DNA of 54,128 nt from an uncultured Verrucomicrobiales bacterium. Its GTDB lineage: Bacteria > Verrucomicrobiota > Verrucomicrobiia > Verrucomicrobiales > Akkermansiaceae. Below, one piece after another: positions 37,050 through 46,913 of the stretch (the first letter of the stretch is position 1; each line of letters starts with the position of its first letter). The translations under genes were made by a program, and so were the position numbers. The notes below the pieces were generated by a model. It did no database searches. It saw only the letters and a list, made by a program, of their open reading frames with translations, and was not told the DNA's origin. The stretch is from the NCBI GenBank assembly GCA_949373085.1, contig CASICJ010000003.1, forward strand, positions 1 through 54,128, written 5' to 3'.

Positions 37050-37463
37050 ATGAAGCCAAACCAACCAACCAACCCACTTCCAGATTTCGACGCAGATCTC
37101 GAAGACGATGTCGTCTGGAATCTGCTCGATGATGCCACTCCGACCGAGCTGCCCCCCCGCTTCGTAAACGAAACTCTTCGCCGCATACGTCTTGAGGAAG
37201 ACATCCGGAAATCTCGGTGGTGGAAAGTCGTCTTTGCACCAAAACCTCTCATCGGAATCGCTGGAGTAGCCTTGGCTACGATCGTGATTGTGATCTCGCT
37301 ACCCTCTGATCCTTCTCCCTCCAACAGAACAATCGCAGAGACCCCACAAATCGCCGAAGACTTTGATCAACTTGAAGACTCCTTCGCTACCGAACTTCTC
37401 TCGGGAGCGGCCGAAGACCCAACCCTTCTTTCCGACGAGGAGATCGTCGCTCTTCTCTACTAA
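37050..37463 (+). CDS. Single-pass membrane protein upstream of DUF1549/DUF1501 genes
   Basis: This 137-residue protein has an acidic N-terminus (DFDADLEDDVVWNLLDDA), a basic stretch (RRIRLEEDIRKSRWWK), one membrane helix (PLIGIAGVALATIVIVISL, about 68-87) and an acidic tail ending DEEIVALLY. The layout resembles small anti-sigma-like or accessory proteins that come before DUF1549-DUF1501 pairs in PVC genomes, but no ECF sigma factor precedes it here. The DUF1549 gene starts 12 bp downstream. The role is unknown. Confidence 0.7.
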   Translation: MKPNQPTNPLPDFDADLEDDVVWNLLDDATPTELPPRFVNETLRRIRLEEDIRKSRWWKVVFAPKPLIGIAGVALATIVIVISLPSDPSPSNRTIAETPQIAEDFDQLEDSFATELLSGAAEDPTLLSDEEIVALLY

Positions 37464-37475
37464 GCTTAAATTGCC

Positions 37476-39539
37476 ATGAAATTTCTTCTCTCCCTCATCC
37501 TAAGCATCACTGCCAGCTTCGCGAAGCCTCTCCCGCTTGAAGTGGTGCGCAACACCGCCCGCGAGCTCGACGAAGTTCTGATAGCCGGTCAGAAATCCGA
37601 GGAAATCAAAGCTAATCCGATTGTCGATGACTCCACCTTTATTCGCCGGAGTTACCTCAATATCATCGGCCGACTTCCGACTCATGACGAATCCCGGTCA
37701 TTCCTCGAATCAACCGGAAAAGGAAAACGCAGTCAGCTCATAGACTCCCTTGTCGAATCTCCTGGCTTTAATTCCCGCCTCTTCAATTTCTGGACAGATC
37801 TCCTTCGTGTCAAAACCAACACCGAACACAACGGTCTCGGTTGGCACGTTTGGTTGAAAGATGCCGTCGAGAATAACATGCCCTATGATAGGATGGTTCA
37901 GGAGATGCTCGCCGCCGAAGGGCATATCGCCGAAAATCCTGCGGCCGGATACTACCTCCGCGATCGTGGAATGCTTCTTGATAACGTAAGTAACACTGTC
38001 CAGGTTTTTCTCGGCCAACAGATCGGCTGCGCCCAGTGTCATGATCACCCCTTCGACGACACGACTCAGATGGAATATTACCAGCTGGCCGCCTTCCTTG
38101 GAGGTACTGACTATCGCTTTGATGGGGGTCGTGAAAAGATTAAGGAAACCATCGGGTTCGATCAAAAAAAGCGCCCAAAGAAGCCCTTCAAAAAAATGAC
38201 TAAAGAGGAGCGGCGAAGATTCGCCCTTCAGGCAAAAAAGACGCAAAAGAGTGCGCTGGCCAAACGAAATGAAGCCCGCGCAATCGGCCAAGTTTTTCGA
38301 TACCACAATCGTAACGCTCTCGCTGAAAATACCAAAAAAGAACTCAAACTCCCAGTTGACTATCAGTACGACGATGGAAATGCGGGCGACGTCGTGAAAC
38401 CTGGTTTTCTCTTCGGGCTTGATGCCAAGGACGTTAAGCCCGAGCAGCGACGCGACTCCTTCGCCAAGTGGGTCACTTCCTCCAAAAACCCCTACTTCAC
38501 CAAGGTCATCGCAAACCGGATGTGGAAATACACGTTTGGATATGGCCTCGTCGCCAATCCTGATGATTGGAATAATTCACCTAAGACCCATTATCCACAG
38601 CTTGTTGACTATATCGAAAAGGCGATGCTGGCAACCGACTATGACCTCAAGCAATTTTTGCGTATCCTTTATCACACCGATCTCTTTCAGAGGGAAGTCA
38701 CCACAGAAGAACCCTCTCAGGGCTTCTCTTTCCACTTCCAAGGACCCATTCTCCGCCGTCTCAGCGCCGAAGAAATCCGCGATTCATTCGTCACTCTTAT
38801 TTCCGGTAACATTGATTCCAACACAAATAATGGACTCGAAGAAGCTTGGGATGATTACGTGAAATCCTTCAACTTCCTTATGAGTAGCAATGGTCAGCAG
38901 TTGAAAGAAATTAGCGTCGCAGTCATTGAAGGTGAAAAGCAACGCCGTGCGATTCAAAAGAAAATCTCTCTCCTCCGCACCAAGGCCGCGAAGGCGCGGG
39001 AGAATGGAAACATGGCAGCCTTCCGGAATATCTCGGTCGAAATCAAGCAAGTCCAAAGGACGGCTGGAAAAAACTACCAAAATCAAAAAGGCATGAGCGA
39101 CAACAGCCTTACCGCGAAAGCTGCTCCCGCCCTTGCGCGACGCGCCCGCCCCAATCGCCCGGACCACCCTGAATTCCGTATGCGTGCCTCTGAGCTTCCT
39201 GTTCCCGCTCGTGGCGGCACCTTTATTGCCGAGTTCGGAGGAGCTGATGCTGAGAGCCCATCTTCCGCTCATACGGAAGCGACCGTTCCACAGACCCTGC
39301 GTCTATTGAATGGAATCGAAACCAGCCTTCTTACCAATAAAAAGAACTCGTTCGCTCGCTCACTCCGAGCCATTAAATCACCTTCTAAGAGACTCGATTT
39401 CCTCTTCCTAAGCCTATTTTCCGCCTTCCCGACCGAAGCCGAAAAAGTAGCCTTCCTGCCCGAAATGAAAACTTCCAAAACGACCGAGACCTTCGCACAG
39501 GCCATTCTCACCTCAAACCGTTTCCTCTTTGTCCAATGA
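37476..39539 (+). CDS. DUF1549/DUF1553 protein (PSCyt2-PSD1 family)
   Basis: This 687-residue secreted protein has a signal peptide (LLSLILSITASFAKP). The DUF1549 part covers roughly 25-250 and includes CAQCHDHPFD, a CxxCH-type motif, and LNIIGRLPTHDE. DUF1553 follows with VITNRMW-like NRMWKYTFGYGLV and LRRLSAEEIRDSFVTL. It lacks the N-terminal PSCyt1 domain. Such proteins are abundant in Planctomycetes and Verrucomicrobia next to DUF1501 proteins; function is thought to involve polysaccharide or membrane-vesicle processes but is unproven. The DUF1501 start overlaps its stop (TGAAT, 4 bp). Confidence 0.9.
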   Translation: MKFLLSLILSITASFAKPLPLEVVRNTARELDEVLIAGQKSEEIKANPIVDDSTFIRRSYLNIIGRLPTHDESRSFLESTGKGKRSQLIDSLVESPGFNSRLFNFWTDLLRVKTNTEHNGLGWHVWLKDAVENNMPYDRMVQEMLAAEGHIAENPAAGYYLRDRGMLLDNVSNTVQVFLGQQIGCAQCHDHPFDDTTQMEYYQLAAFLGGTDYRFDGGREKIKETIGFDQKKRPKKPFKKMTKEERRRFALQAKKTQKSALAKRNEARAIGQVFRYHNRNALAENTKKELKLPVDYQYDDGNAGDVVKPGFLFGLDAKDVKPEQRRDSFAKWVTSSKNPYFTKVIANRMWKYTFGYGLVANPDDWNNSPKTHYPQLVDYIEKAMLATDYDLKQFLRILYHTDLFQREVTTEEPSQGFSFHFQGPILRRLSAEEIRDSFVTLISGNIDSNTNNGLEEAWDDYVKSFNFLMSSNGQQLKEISVAVIEGEKQRRAIQKKISLLRTKAAKARENGNMAAFRNISVEIKQVQRTAGKNYQNQKGMSDNSLTAKAAPALARRARPNRPDHPEFRMRASELPVPARGGTFIAEFGGADAESPSSAHTEATVPQTLRLLNGIETSLLTNKKNSFARSLRAIKSPSKRLDFLFLSLFSAFPTEAEKVAFLPEMKTSKTTETFAQAILTSNRFLFVQ

Positions 39540-40849
39540 ATCCTTTTAACCAACTCGACGAACAGTCTCGCAGAGACTTCCTCACCAACACCGCCCGTAC
39601 TGCATTCGGCGTGACCCTAGGTGGAGCTTCCGCCTCATGGTTTTCCTCGGCCGAAGCAGCCGAAGCCATCAAGAACTCTAACGGAAAGGCTAAAAACGTC
39701 ATCTATCTCTACATGTCTGGAGGCATGACCCATATTGACACCTTTGACCCCAAGCCTGACGCCCCCTCCGAGTATCGTGGCCCGATCAAAGCAATCTCGA
39801 CCAAGGTTGACGGGATTCAACTTGGACAGCACTTTGAGCGCACCGCCAAACATACCGATAAGATGGCCATCGTCCGCTCCATGACTTCCACCCAAGGAGC
39901 ACACGCGCAGGGCAACTACCATGTCCACACTTCGTATACCCAGCGTGCCTCTATCACACACCCTTCACTTGGATCGTGGGCTAACAAGCTTGATGCCGGT
40001 CGTCTCAAGGGGACACTTCCTCCTTACGTGACCGTTCACACCGGAAACAACCATCCTGGAGCAGGATTCTTCGAACCTAACGTGGCACCCCTTCCGGTAG
40101 GCGATGCCGAAAAAGGACTCCAGAACTCCAAACGCCGTAGCAATATTTCCGAAGCTGACTTCAACCGCCAGATCGCTCTCCGCTCGAAGCTCGATGCCAA
40201 CTTCGGCGCGCGCTTCAAAAAAGGACAGCGTAGCGTTCGCGCTTACGATGAAATGTTCAACTCCGCGGTTGGCTTGATGCAATCCAAAGATCTCGAAGCC
40301 TTCGATCTCTCCGCGGAATCCAAAGATGCTCACGCCGCCTATGGCGCCGACAAATTTGGCAAAGGCGTTTTGCTAGCCAGGCGTCTCGTCGAGCACGGTG
40401 TTCGCTTTGTCGAAGTCCAATTCGGAGGGTTCGACTGGCACTCCGATAACTTCACAAAGGCTGACGAAAAGCTTCCCATCCTTGACCAAGCGTATGCCGC
40501 CCTCCTCGCTGACCTTGAACAACGTGGGCTTTTAGAAACCACCCTCGTGGTTATTGCTACCGAATTTGGAAGAACTCCTAAGATTGACGATGACGCCGGA
40601 CGGAACCACTTCCCGAAAGCCTTCTCCTTCGCTCTTGCCGGTGCCGGCATCAAAGGTGGCACCATTTACGGAGAAACCGACGAAACGGCATCCAACGTCA
40701 TCACGGAAAAGACCACCGCATCCGACTTTAATGCTACCATCGCCGCTGCCATGGGGCTCCCGCACGACCAAGTCGTCTTTTCCCCGACCAAGCGCCCATT
40801 TAGGATGGGAGGCAAAACCGGAAAACCCATCAGCGATATTCTCGCCTGA
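39536..40849 (+). CDS. DUF1501 protein (Tat-exported, sulfatase-fold-like)
   Basis: This 437-residue protein has a Tat signal (SRRDFLTNTARTAFG) and the DUF1501 core: IYLYMSGGMTHIDTFDPKP, VRFVEVQFGGFDWHSD and VIATEFGRTPKI. DUF1501 is distantly related to the alkaline phosphatase/sulfatase superfamily, but no formylglycine Cys is present. It overlaps the DUF1549 gene by 4 bp, so the two proteins probably work as a pair. A strong terminator follows at 40878. Confidence 0.93.
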   Translation: MNPFNQLDEQSRRDFLTNTARTAFGVTLGGASASWFSSAEAAEAIKNSNGKAKNVIYLYMSGGMTHIDTFDPKPDAPSEYRGPIKAISTKVDGIQLGQHFERTAKHTDKMAIVRSMTSTQGAHAQGNYHVHTSYTQRASITHPSLGSWANKLDAGRLKGTLPPYVTVHTGNNHPGAGFFEPNVAPLPVGDAEKGLQNSKRRSNISEADFNRQIALRSKLDANFGARFKKGQRSVRAYDEMFNSAVGLMQSKDLEAFDLSAESKDAHAAYGADKFGKGVLLARRLVEHGVRFVEVQFGGFDWHSDNFTKADEKLPILDQAYAALLADLEQRGLLETTLVVIATEFGRTPKIDDDAGRNHFPKAFSFALAGAGIKGGTIYGETDETASNVITEKTTASDFNATIAAAMGLPHDQVVFSPTKRPFRMGGKTGKPISDILA

Positions 40850-40877
40850 GGGCCGCAGAGCCTAAATCCTTCTCAAA

Positions 40878-40908
40878 AACCAGCGCCCCGGAAAGGGCGC
40901 TGGTTTTT
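40878..40908 (+). terminator. Strong Rho-independent terminator after the DUF1549-DUF1501 pair
   Basis: A perfect 11-bp stem (AACCAGCGCCC with GGGCGCTGGTT) encloses CGGAAA and is followed by TTTC. It lies 29 bp after the DUF1501 stop. Confidence 0.9.
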
Positions 40909-41167
40909 CTTTGTCCCAGCGATAGCACAGCTTATTGAAGCCAATCGGGCTCAGGGGTTCTCAGCGATAATTTCTCAGGTGTTAATGCCGCCCAGCTAAC
41001 TGGAGATCTCTCGGCTAAATCGCCCACCACCGAGACCTCACTGGTAGGCGGATATCATCAACCCTGATGATAAAAAACTACAGGTCTTCTCAGTATTCAA
41101 ATGAGAATCAGTTGGTATTGGAGGCTTCGCTGCCAGTTATCCATACGAACCACTCCCTTTCTTCGGC
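40909..41167. other. Intergenic region between the two DUF1549-DUF1501 modules
   Basis: No gene is visible. It contains a short inverted repeat ATCATCAACCCTGATGAT (41053-41070) which could be an operator for the following module. I see no clear promoter. Confidence 0.35.
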
Positions 41168-43551
41168 ATGCTTCCGCGCACTTACATCCTCGTTTTTTTA
41201 TCGCCCCTTCTTTCGCAGGCCGGAATATCTTTTAATAAGGACGTCCGGCCCATTCTCTCTGCCAAGTGCATTGTCTGCCACGGCCCTGACGATGGGGTCG
41301 ATGCCAAGGGAAAGGCAAACCGAAAGGCCGGGCTCCGCCTCGACACCCCAGAGGGGGCCTACAGGGAAAAAGACGGTATCGCCGCCATTGTTCCCAACTC
41401 GCTCGAAGATTCCGAAGCTTGGGTCCGCATCACGAGCAAAGATGATCCCATGCCTCCTGCTCGATGGCCACGCCAAGCCTTTGACTTCCGACGAAAAAGA
41501 GCTCCTCAAAAAATGGATCCAGGAGGGTGCCGAATACGAAGACTTCTGGGCCTTCGTCCCCGCTAAAAAGCAGGAAGTCCCTGCCGTATTACTAATGATA
41601 GCTGGCCCCAGTCAGACACCGACAAGTTCGTTCTCGCCAAAATCGAGGCGAAAGGGAAATCGCCTAATGAAAAAGCCGATAATCGCACCCTCATTCGCCG
41701 GCTTTCACTCGACCTCACAGGCCTACCCCCGACCCTAGAGGAAATTGGTCAATTCCTTACCGACACCTCACCTAACGCCTACCGAAATCTCGTCGACCGG
41801 CTCCTAGCGAAGCCCGCTTATGGCGAACATATGGCGAAGTATTGGCTGGATCTCGTCCGCGTCGCTGACACCAATGGCAACCACCACGATCATTACCGCG
41901 ATCATTCCCCTTACCGCGACTGGGTGATTCAGGCCTTCAACAAGAATCTCCCCTACAATCAATTCACCAAATACCAGATTGCTGGCGACCTGTACAAAAA
42001 ACCCACACAAGAACAACTCATCGCCTCAGGCTTTAACCGCCTTCATCTCATCATTGACCGCGGCACTGCCCTTCCCGAGGAGAGCCACTTCAAAAACGTC
42101 GTTGACCGCGTATCCGCGGTTGGCACCGCCTTTATGGGCCTCACCCTGGGATGCGCGGTCTGCCACGACCACAAATACGACCCCGTCACACAGAAGGACT
42201 TCTACCAAATGTATGCCTTCTTCAATAATTTCGACGGGGCCCCCGAAACCGGCGGGCGCGGTGGACCCGACTTTTACCGAGGCCTTCAGCCACCCTACCT
42301 CGACCTTCCAACCGAGGAGCAGAAGTTAAAACTCGCCGACTTCGACCACCAAATAGAGGTGACCCAAGAAAAACTCGCCTCCCTTAAGCAACTGCAAGCT
42401 GCAACCGGCATACCCGCAGCCCCTGATGAGACTTCGCAACCCAAACCGAACCTCAAACCTCAGATTCCCGTCGCTGAAAAGCAAATTTCCGATCTGAAAA
42501 AACAACGCTCCAGCTACCTTCGGCAAGTCCGCGGAGCCATGGTCATGCGCGAGCGTAGCGAACCTAAAAAGACCCACATCCGCGTCCGAGGAAACTACGC
42601 CCAACTCGGCCAAGGAAGTGACCCGCGACACCCCACAATTTCTCCCACCTCTCACAAAGTCCGCCGAAGTCCCTTCCCGCATGGACCTCGCCAACTGGCT
42701 TGTCGAAAAACAAAACCCCCTCACCGCCCGCGTCGCAGTCAATCGCTTCTGGCAGCAATTACTCGGAACCGGAATAGTCAAAACTTCCGAAGACTTCGGG
42801 GCTCAGGGCATGTGGCCTAGCCACCCCAGACTCCTCGACCACCTCACCCTAGAATTCGTCGAATCAGGTTGGAACGTCAAAAAACTTATGAAGGATATCG
42901 TCCTCACTCAGACCTACCAACAATCCTCCGCCGCCACTTCGGTCGACTTCAAAACCGATCCCGAGAACCGCCTTCTTGCCCGTGGATCCCGCACCAGGCT
43001 TGACTCCGAAATTATTCGCGACCAGCTCCTCGCAGTCACTGGAGTTCTCAACCGAGAAATGGGCGGTCGTTCTGTCAAAACGCCGCAGCCCGCTGGCATC
43101 TGGAAAATGGTCGCACTCCCCTCATCTTACCCCAACTCCTTTCAGGCAGACCCTCGCTCCCGCAGACAAGCGCCGCTCTATCTACACCTTTTGGAAGCGG
43201 GGCCTCGCGCCACCGCAAATGACCATCTTTGATGCTCCGAGCCGCGATGCCTGCATCGCCCGCCGCGAAAGAACCAACACTCCACTTCAAGCTCTTCTCC
43301 TCATGAATGAGCCGGAGTATTTTAAGGCCGCAGCCCATAAAGCCAAAACCCTCATGGCCGAGGAGGGAAGCGAAGACGAAAAACTCATTCGCGTCCACGA
43401 AACCGTTACCACTCATAAGCCCTCGGAGCGCTCTCTCAAGGTCCTCAAAGAGGGTCTCACAACTTTCCGCGAAGATGGCGACGATCACTTCGCCTGGACC
43501 ATGATCGTTCATACCCTACTCAATCAAGATTCCTTCAAAAACAAACAATAA
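41168..43551 (+). pseudogene. PSCyt1-DUF1549-DUF1553 protein gene, broken by four frame changes
   Basis: The pieces read as one protein: a signal peptide and PSCyt1 (cytochrome-like) start with FNKDVRPILSAKCIVCHG (heme-type CxxCH), then DUF1549 (LSLDLTGLPPTLEE, RLLAKPAYGEHMAKYWLDLVR, GCAVCHDHKYDP), a coiled-coil insert, and DUF1553 (VAVNRFWQQLLGTG, RRSIYTFWKRGLAPPQM, ARRERTNTPLQALLLMNEPEYF). The frame moves near 41458-41463 (one extra base), 41585-41592 (one missing), 42614-42615 (one extra G) and 43151-43153 (one extra C). Net correction gives 794 codons exactly. No in-frame stop occurs otherwise. Either a recent pseudogene or sequence error. The DUF1501 partner downstream is intact. Confidence 0.85.
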
Positions 43552-43599
43552 GAAGTTCTAACACCAATCTCTGCGCTTCAACTTCAAAAATCTAACCGC

Positions 43600-45039
43600 A
43601 TGTTTGATCTACAAACTCGCCGCCAATTTCTCAACACGACCGGCATGGGCCTCGGCTCCACAATCCTGGGCAATATTGCAGCCCAGGCCGCCACACCGAA
43701 GGGCGGAGTCGGAGATCCTCAGACCTACCACCTACCCAAAGCACCTGCCAAGCGTGTCATATTCCTCTTCATGGCGGGCGCTCCCTCTCAACTCGACCTA
43801 TTCGACTACAAACCCGAACTTCACAAACGCTTTAAGGAGGAACTTCCCGAATCTATCCACAAGGGCCAACGCGTCACCGCGATGACCAAAGGCCGCGCCA
43901 AGATCGTTGCACCCTCTATGTTCAAGTTCAACCCCCATGGTCAAAGCGGGATGCACCTTTCCGAGGTTCTTCCTCACCTTGGGTCAGTTGCAGATGACCT
44001 AGCACTTATCAAGTCTACTTCTACAACCGCTATCAACCACGATCCCGGCAAGACACTTTTCTGCACCGGCACGGAAATCCCCGGTAAAGCTTCCATGGGC
44101 GCTTGGCTTTCTTATGGGCTTGGCCGTATGAATGAAAACCTTCCCGATTTTATTGTTCTTAACTCGGCTTTCTGGTCTGGGGATAGCCAAAATGTCCAAG
44201 GGCTCTACTCCCGCCTTTGGGGATCCGGATTTCTCCCTTCAAAGCATCAAGGCGTTCCTTTCCAGCCCTCTGGCGATCCGGTTCTCTTTCTCTCGAACCC
44301 CTCCAATGTCTCCCCAAAAACTCGAGGTAAGATGCTCGACCTTGTCACCAAACTTAACGAAGAGGAGATGGCCAAAATTGGCGACCCTGAAATCCAGACT
44401 ACCATCGCTCAGCAGGAAATGGCCTTCCGTATGCAAGCCTCTATTCCGGACCTCACAGACCTCACAGAGGAAAATGAAATAATTAACGAAAAACTCTACG
44501 GTCCAGAAGTCAAGAAATCCGGCTCTTTCGCCCGAAACTGCCTTCTCGCCCGCCGCATGGCAGAACGCGGAGTCCGCTTCATACAGCTCTTCCACCGCGG
44601 CTGGGACCACCACGTTGGGCTTCCCAAAAAAGTAAGAGGCCAAGCTTACGACGTCGATCAACCCTGCGCCGGACTCATCAATGATCTCAAGCAAAGAGGC
44701 ATGCTAGATGATACTCTCGTCGTCTTTGCAGGCGAATTCGGCCGTACTACCTATGGCCAGGGCAAGCTTGCCCGCGACAACTACGGCCGTGATCACCACC
44801 CTAAATGCTTCTCCACCTGGATGGCTGGAGGCGGAATCAAGGGCGGAACCACTTACGGCGAAACAGACGACTACTCCTATAATGTCGTTAAAGATGAAGT
44901 CCCTGTCCGCGACTTCAGCGCCACGATCCTCCACCAACTCGGTATCGACCATGACCGGCTGACATTCCCATTCATGGGCCTCGATCAAAAACTTACTGGT
45001 GTTAATCCAGCCAAAGTGGTGAGAGGCATTCTCTCTTGA
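43600..45039 (+). CDS. DUF1501 protein (Tat-exported)
   Basis: This 479-residue protein has a Tat signal (TRRQFLNTTGMGLGS) and the DUF1501 core: IFLFMAGAPSQLDLFDYKP, GVRFIQLFHRGWDHH, FAGEFGRTTYGQG, and the late GGGIKGGTTYGETDD. It is the longer subtype that pairs with PSCyt1-DUF1549-DUF1553 proteins, unlike the shorter one at 39.5 kb. The gene sits 48 bp downstream of the broken partner. Being intact argues that the partner was functional until recently or that its breaks are errors. Confidence 0.93.
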   Translation: MFDLQTRRQFLNTTGMGLGSTILGNIAAQAATPKGGVGDPQTYHLPKAPAKRVIFLFMAGAPSQLDLFDYKPELHKRFKEELPESIHKGQRVTAMTKGRAKIVAPSMFKFNPHGQSGMHLSEVLPHLGSVADDLALIKSTSTTAINHDPGKTLFCTGTEIPGKASMGAWLSYGLGRMNENLPDFIVLNSAFWSGDSQNVQGLYSRLWGSGFLPSKHQGVPFQPSGDPVLFLSNPSNVSPKTRGKMLDLVTKLNEEEMAKIGDPEIQTTIAQQEMAFRMQASIPDLTDLTEENEIINEKLYGPEVKKSGSFARNCLLARRMAERGVRFIQLFHRGWDHHVGLPKKVRGQAYDVDQPCAGLINDLKQRGMLDDTLVVFAGEFGRTTYGQGKLARDNYGRDHHPKCFSTWMAGGGIKGGTTYGETDDYSYNVVKDEVPVRDFSATILHQLGIDHDRLTFPFMGLDQKLTGVNPAKVVRGILS

Positions 45040-45147
45040 GTTTCACCTAGGCCCACCATGTGAGAGAACTTCAAAAACTACCCTTAGAAATTAAGAGAGA
45101 TCAGAGAAATGCAAGCAGCCCACTTCTGATCACGTATCTTTTTATTA

Positions 45148-45840
45148 ATGAAATACGGCTCTTTACTCCTTGTCCTCACCTCTTTTGCCTCTGCTCTTGA
45201 ATGGGAAGAAACCTTCAAAACCCACAAGGGTTGGACCACAAGCGCGGGGGTTGATGCCGATGGGAAAAAAATCAAAACCCAGAATACCGGCAAACCTTCT
45301 TTTTTCACTAACGCTACCTCACCAAAAAAAGCGGGTTACCTCCAAACGATCAAGAAATTCGGTGACTGCACAGTCGAAGCCGAATTCCTTATCCCTCAGG
45401 ATTCTAACTCCGGCATCTATCTCATGGGGCGTTACGAGATCCAAATCCTCGATAGTCACGGAAAAGAAACACTTGGCTACGGTGATATGGGTGGCCTCTA
45501 CCGCCGCTGGGATAATAACCGTAACCCAAAAGGCTTTAATGGCGTCCCTCCCCTGATCAACGCCGCCAACCCAGCCGGAGAATGGCAAAAAATGATCATC
45601 AAATTCCGGGCTCCACGCCTAGCCAAAAATGGTCAAATCCTAGAATACCCTCGTTTCATCTCTGTGCATCTCAACGATCAACTTGTTCAAAAAAACATTA
45701 TAGCAAAGGGCCCCACTCGATCCGCCCAACGCGCTGGCTGGGCGAGTAAAGATTATATTTTTATTCAAGGTGACCACGGTCCAATCGCTTTTCGAAAATT
45801 CAAAATCACTCCCGAAGACTTTTCAAAAATCAAAAAGTGA
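45148..45840 (+). CDS. DUF1080 family secreted protein (3-keto-disaccharide hydrolase-like)
   Basis: This 230-residue protein has a signal peptide (MKYGSLLLVLTSFASALEW) and the concanavalin-like DUF1080 fold: CTVEAEFLIPQDSNSGIYLMGRYEIQILDS, GGLYRR, PAGEWQKMIIKFRAPR, and LNDQLVQKNI near the end. DUF1080 members characterised elsewhere cleave 3-keto-glycosides made by oxidoreductases; no such oxidoreductase is in the window. A second DUF1080 gene follows. Both probably act in the periplasm or outside. Confidence 0.88.
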   Translation: MKYGSLLLVLTSFASALEWEETFKTHKGWTTSAGVDADGKKIKTQNTGKPSFFTNATSPKKAGYLQTIKKFGDCTVEAEFLIPQDSNSGIYLMGRYEIQILDSHGKETLGYGDMGGLYRRWDNNRNPKGFNGVPPLINAANPAGEWQKMIIKFRAPRLAKNGQILEYPRFISVHLNDQLVQKNIIAKGPTRSAQRAGWASKDYIFIQGDHGPIAFRKFKITPEDFSKIKK

Positions 45841-45925
45841 CACGACCTCCCAAATCGGCGTAATCTAGAAGAAAGATTCACGATGATTTTTCGGTGTCTC
45901 TCAAAATCCTAAAATATTCCCTAAT

Positions 45926-46900
45926 ATGAAAAGCCTCCTTATTGCCTTCTCCATCTCAGCTCTAGCCTTAACCGCTGCCGAAAAATCTAAAACGTGGACT
46001 AATCCCGCAATGGCTCTCAAAGAAGACACCGACTTCTCTATTCAGGGTGAATATCATCGTGAAGGCGCCGCATTGGGAGCTCAAATCGTTGCACTAGGAG
46101 ACGGGAAATTTGATCTCTATGTTCTAGAAGGAGGACTTCCTGGACTTGGGTGGGAGAAAAAAAATCCACGAATTAAGATTCCTGGTAGCCTTGAAAAAGG
46201 AATCGTCACTTTCGCTAAAAGGAAGGAGACATCAGCACTGCTAAAAAATAAGACCCTGACTATTCGGCAAGCTGGTAAGGCGTTAATTAAACTCCCGCGA
46301 GTTGACCGCAAAAGCCCCACCCTCGGAGCTGAAGCACCTAAGGGCTCTACCATACTTTTCGACGGTACGAATGTTGAACATTGGCAAAATGGTCAGATGA
46401 AGGATGGCCTCCTTCAGGCTACCGGCACGACGAGCAAGCCAAAATTCAAGAACTACAAGCTCCACCTTGAGTTCCGCACTCCATACAAACCATTCGCACG
46501 TGGTCAGGGCCGTGGAAATAGCGGAGTCTACTTCGGTGGTCGTTGGGAAACTCAGGTCCTCGACTCCTTCGCACTCGAAGGAAAAATGAATGAATGCGGT
46601 GGAATCTACTCAATCTCAGAACCGGATGTGAACGCCTGCCTTCCACCTCTAGTATGGCAAACTTATGATGTCGATTTCACGGCCGCCAAATTTGATAAGG
46701 ACGGTAACCGCAACGCTTGGCCGCGCATGACAGTAAAGCTTAACGGGGTGACGATTCATAAGGATCGCGAGCTCCCCAAGGACAACACAACCGCTGCTCC
46801 AGGTAACGGAGCACTCAAAGACGAATCCCTTCCTGTCTTTCTCCAGAATCACGGAAACCCTGTAGTCTTCCGAAACATCTGGGTTCTTCCCAAGAAATAG
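45926..46900 (+). CDS. DUF1080 family secreted protein with extra N-terminal domain
   Basis: This 324-residue protein has a signal peptide (IAFSISALALTAAEK). The first 120 residues form a Verrucomicrobia/Planctomycete-type N-terminal region (FSIQGEYHREGAALGAQIVALGDGKFDL). The DUF1080 domain follows from about 135: GSTILFDGTNVEHWQNG, KNYKLHLEFRTPY, NSGVYFGGRWETQVLDSF, CGGIY, and VFLQNHGNPVVFRNIWVLP. It is longer than its neighbour because of the N-terminal part. It converges on ftsW with only 13 bp between stops. Confidence 0.9.
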   Translation: MKSLLIAFSISALALTAAEKSKTWTNPAMALKEDTDFSIQGEYHREGAALGAQIVALGDGKFDLYVLEGGLPGLGWEKKNPRIKIPGSLEKGIVTFAKRKETSALLKNKTLTIRQAGKALIKLPRVDRKSPTLGAEAPKGSTILFDGTNVEHWQNGQMKDGLLQATGTTSKPKFKNYKLHLEFRTPYKPFARGQGRGNSGVYFGGRWETQVLDSFALEGKMNECGGIYSISEPDVNACLPPLVWQTYDVDFTAAKFDKDGNRNAWPRMTVKLNGVTIHKDRELPKDNTTAAPGNGALKDESLPVFLQNHGNPVVFRNIWVLPKK

Positions 46901-46913
46901 TAAAAGGAGACGG

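Noticed and set aside
41053..41070. Operator-like inverted repeat ATCATCAACCCTGATGAT before the broken DUF1549 gene
   Set aside because: The two arms are only 6-7 bp, there is one copy and no regulator gene nearby, so it is not strong enough to list as an operator.
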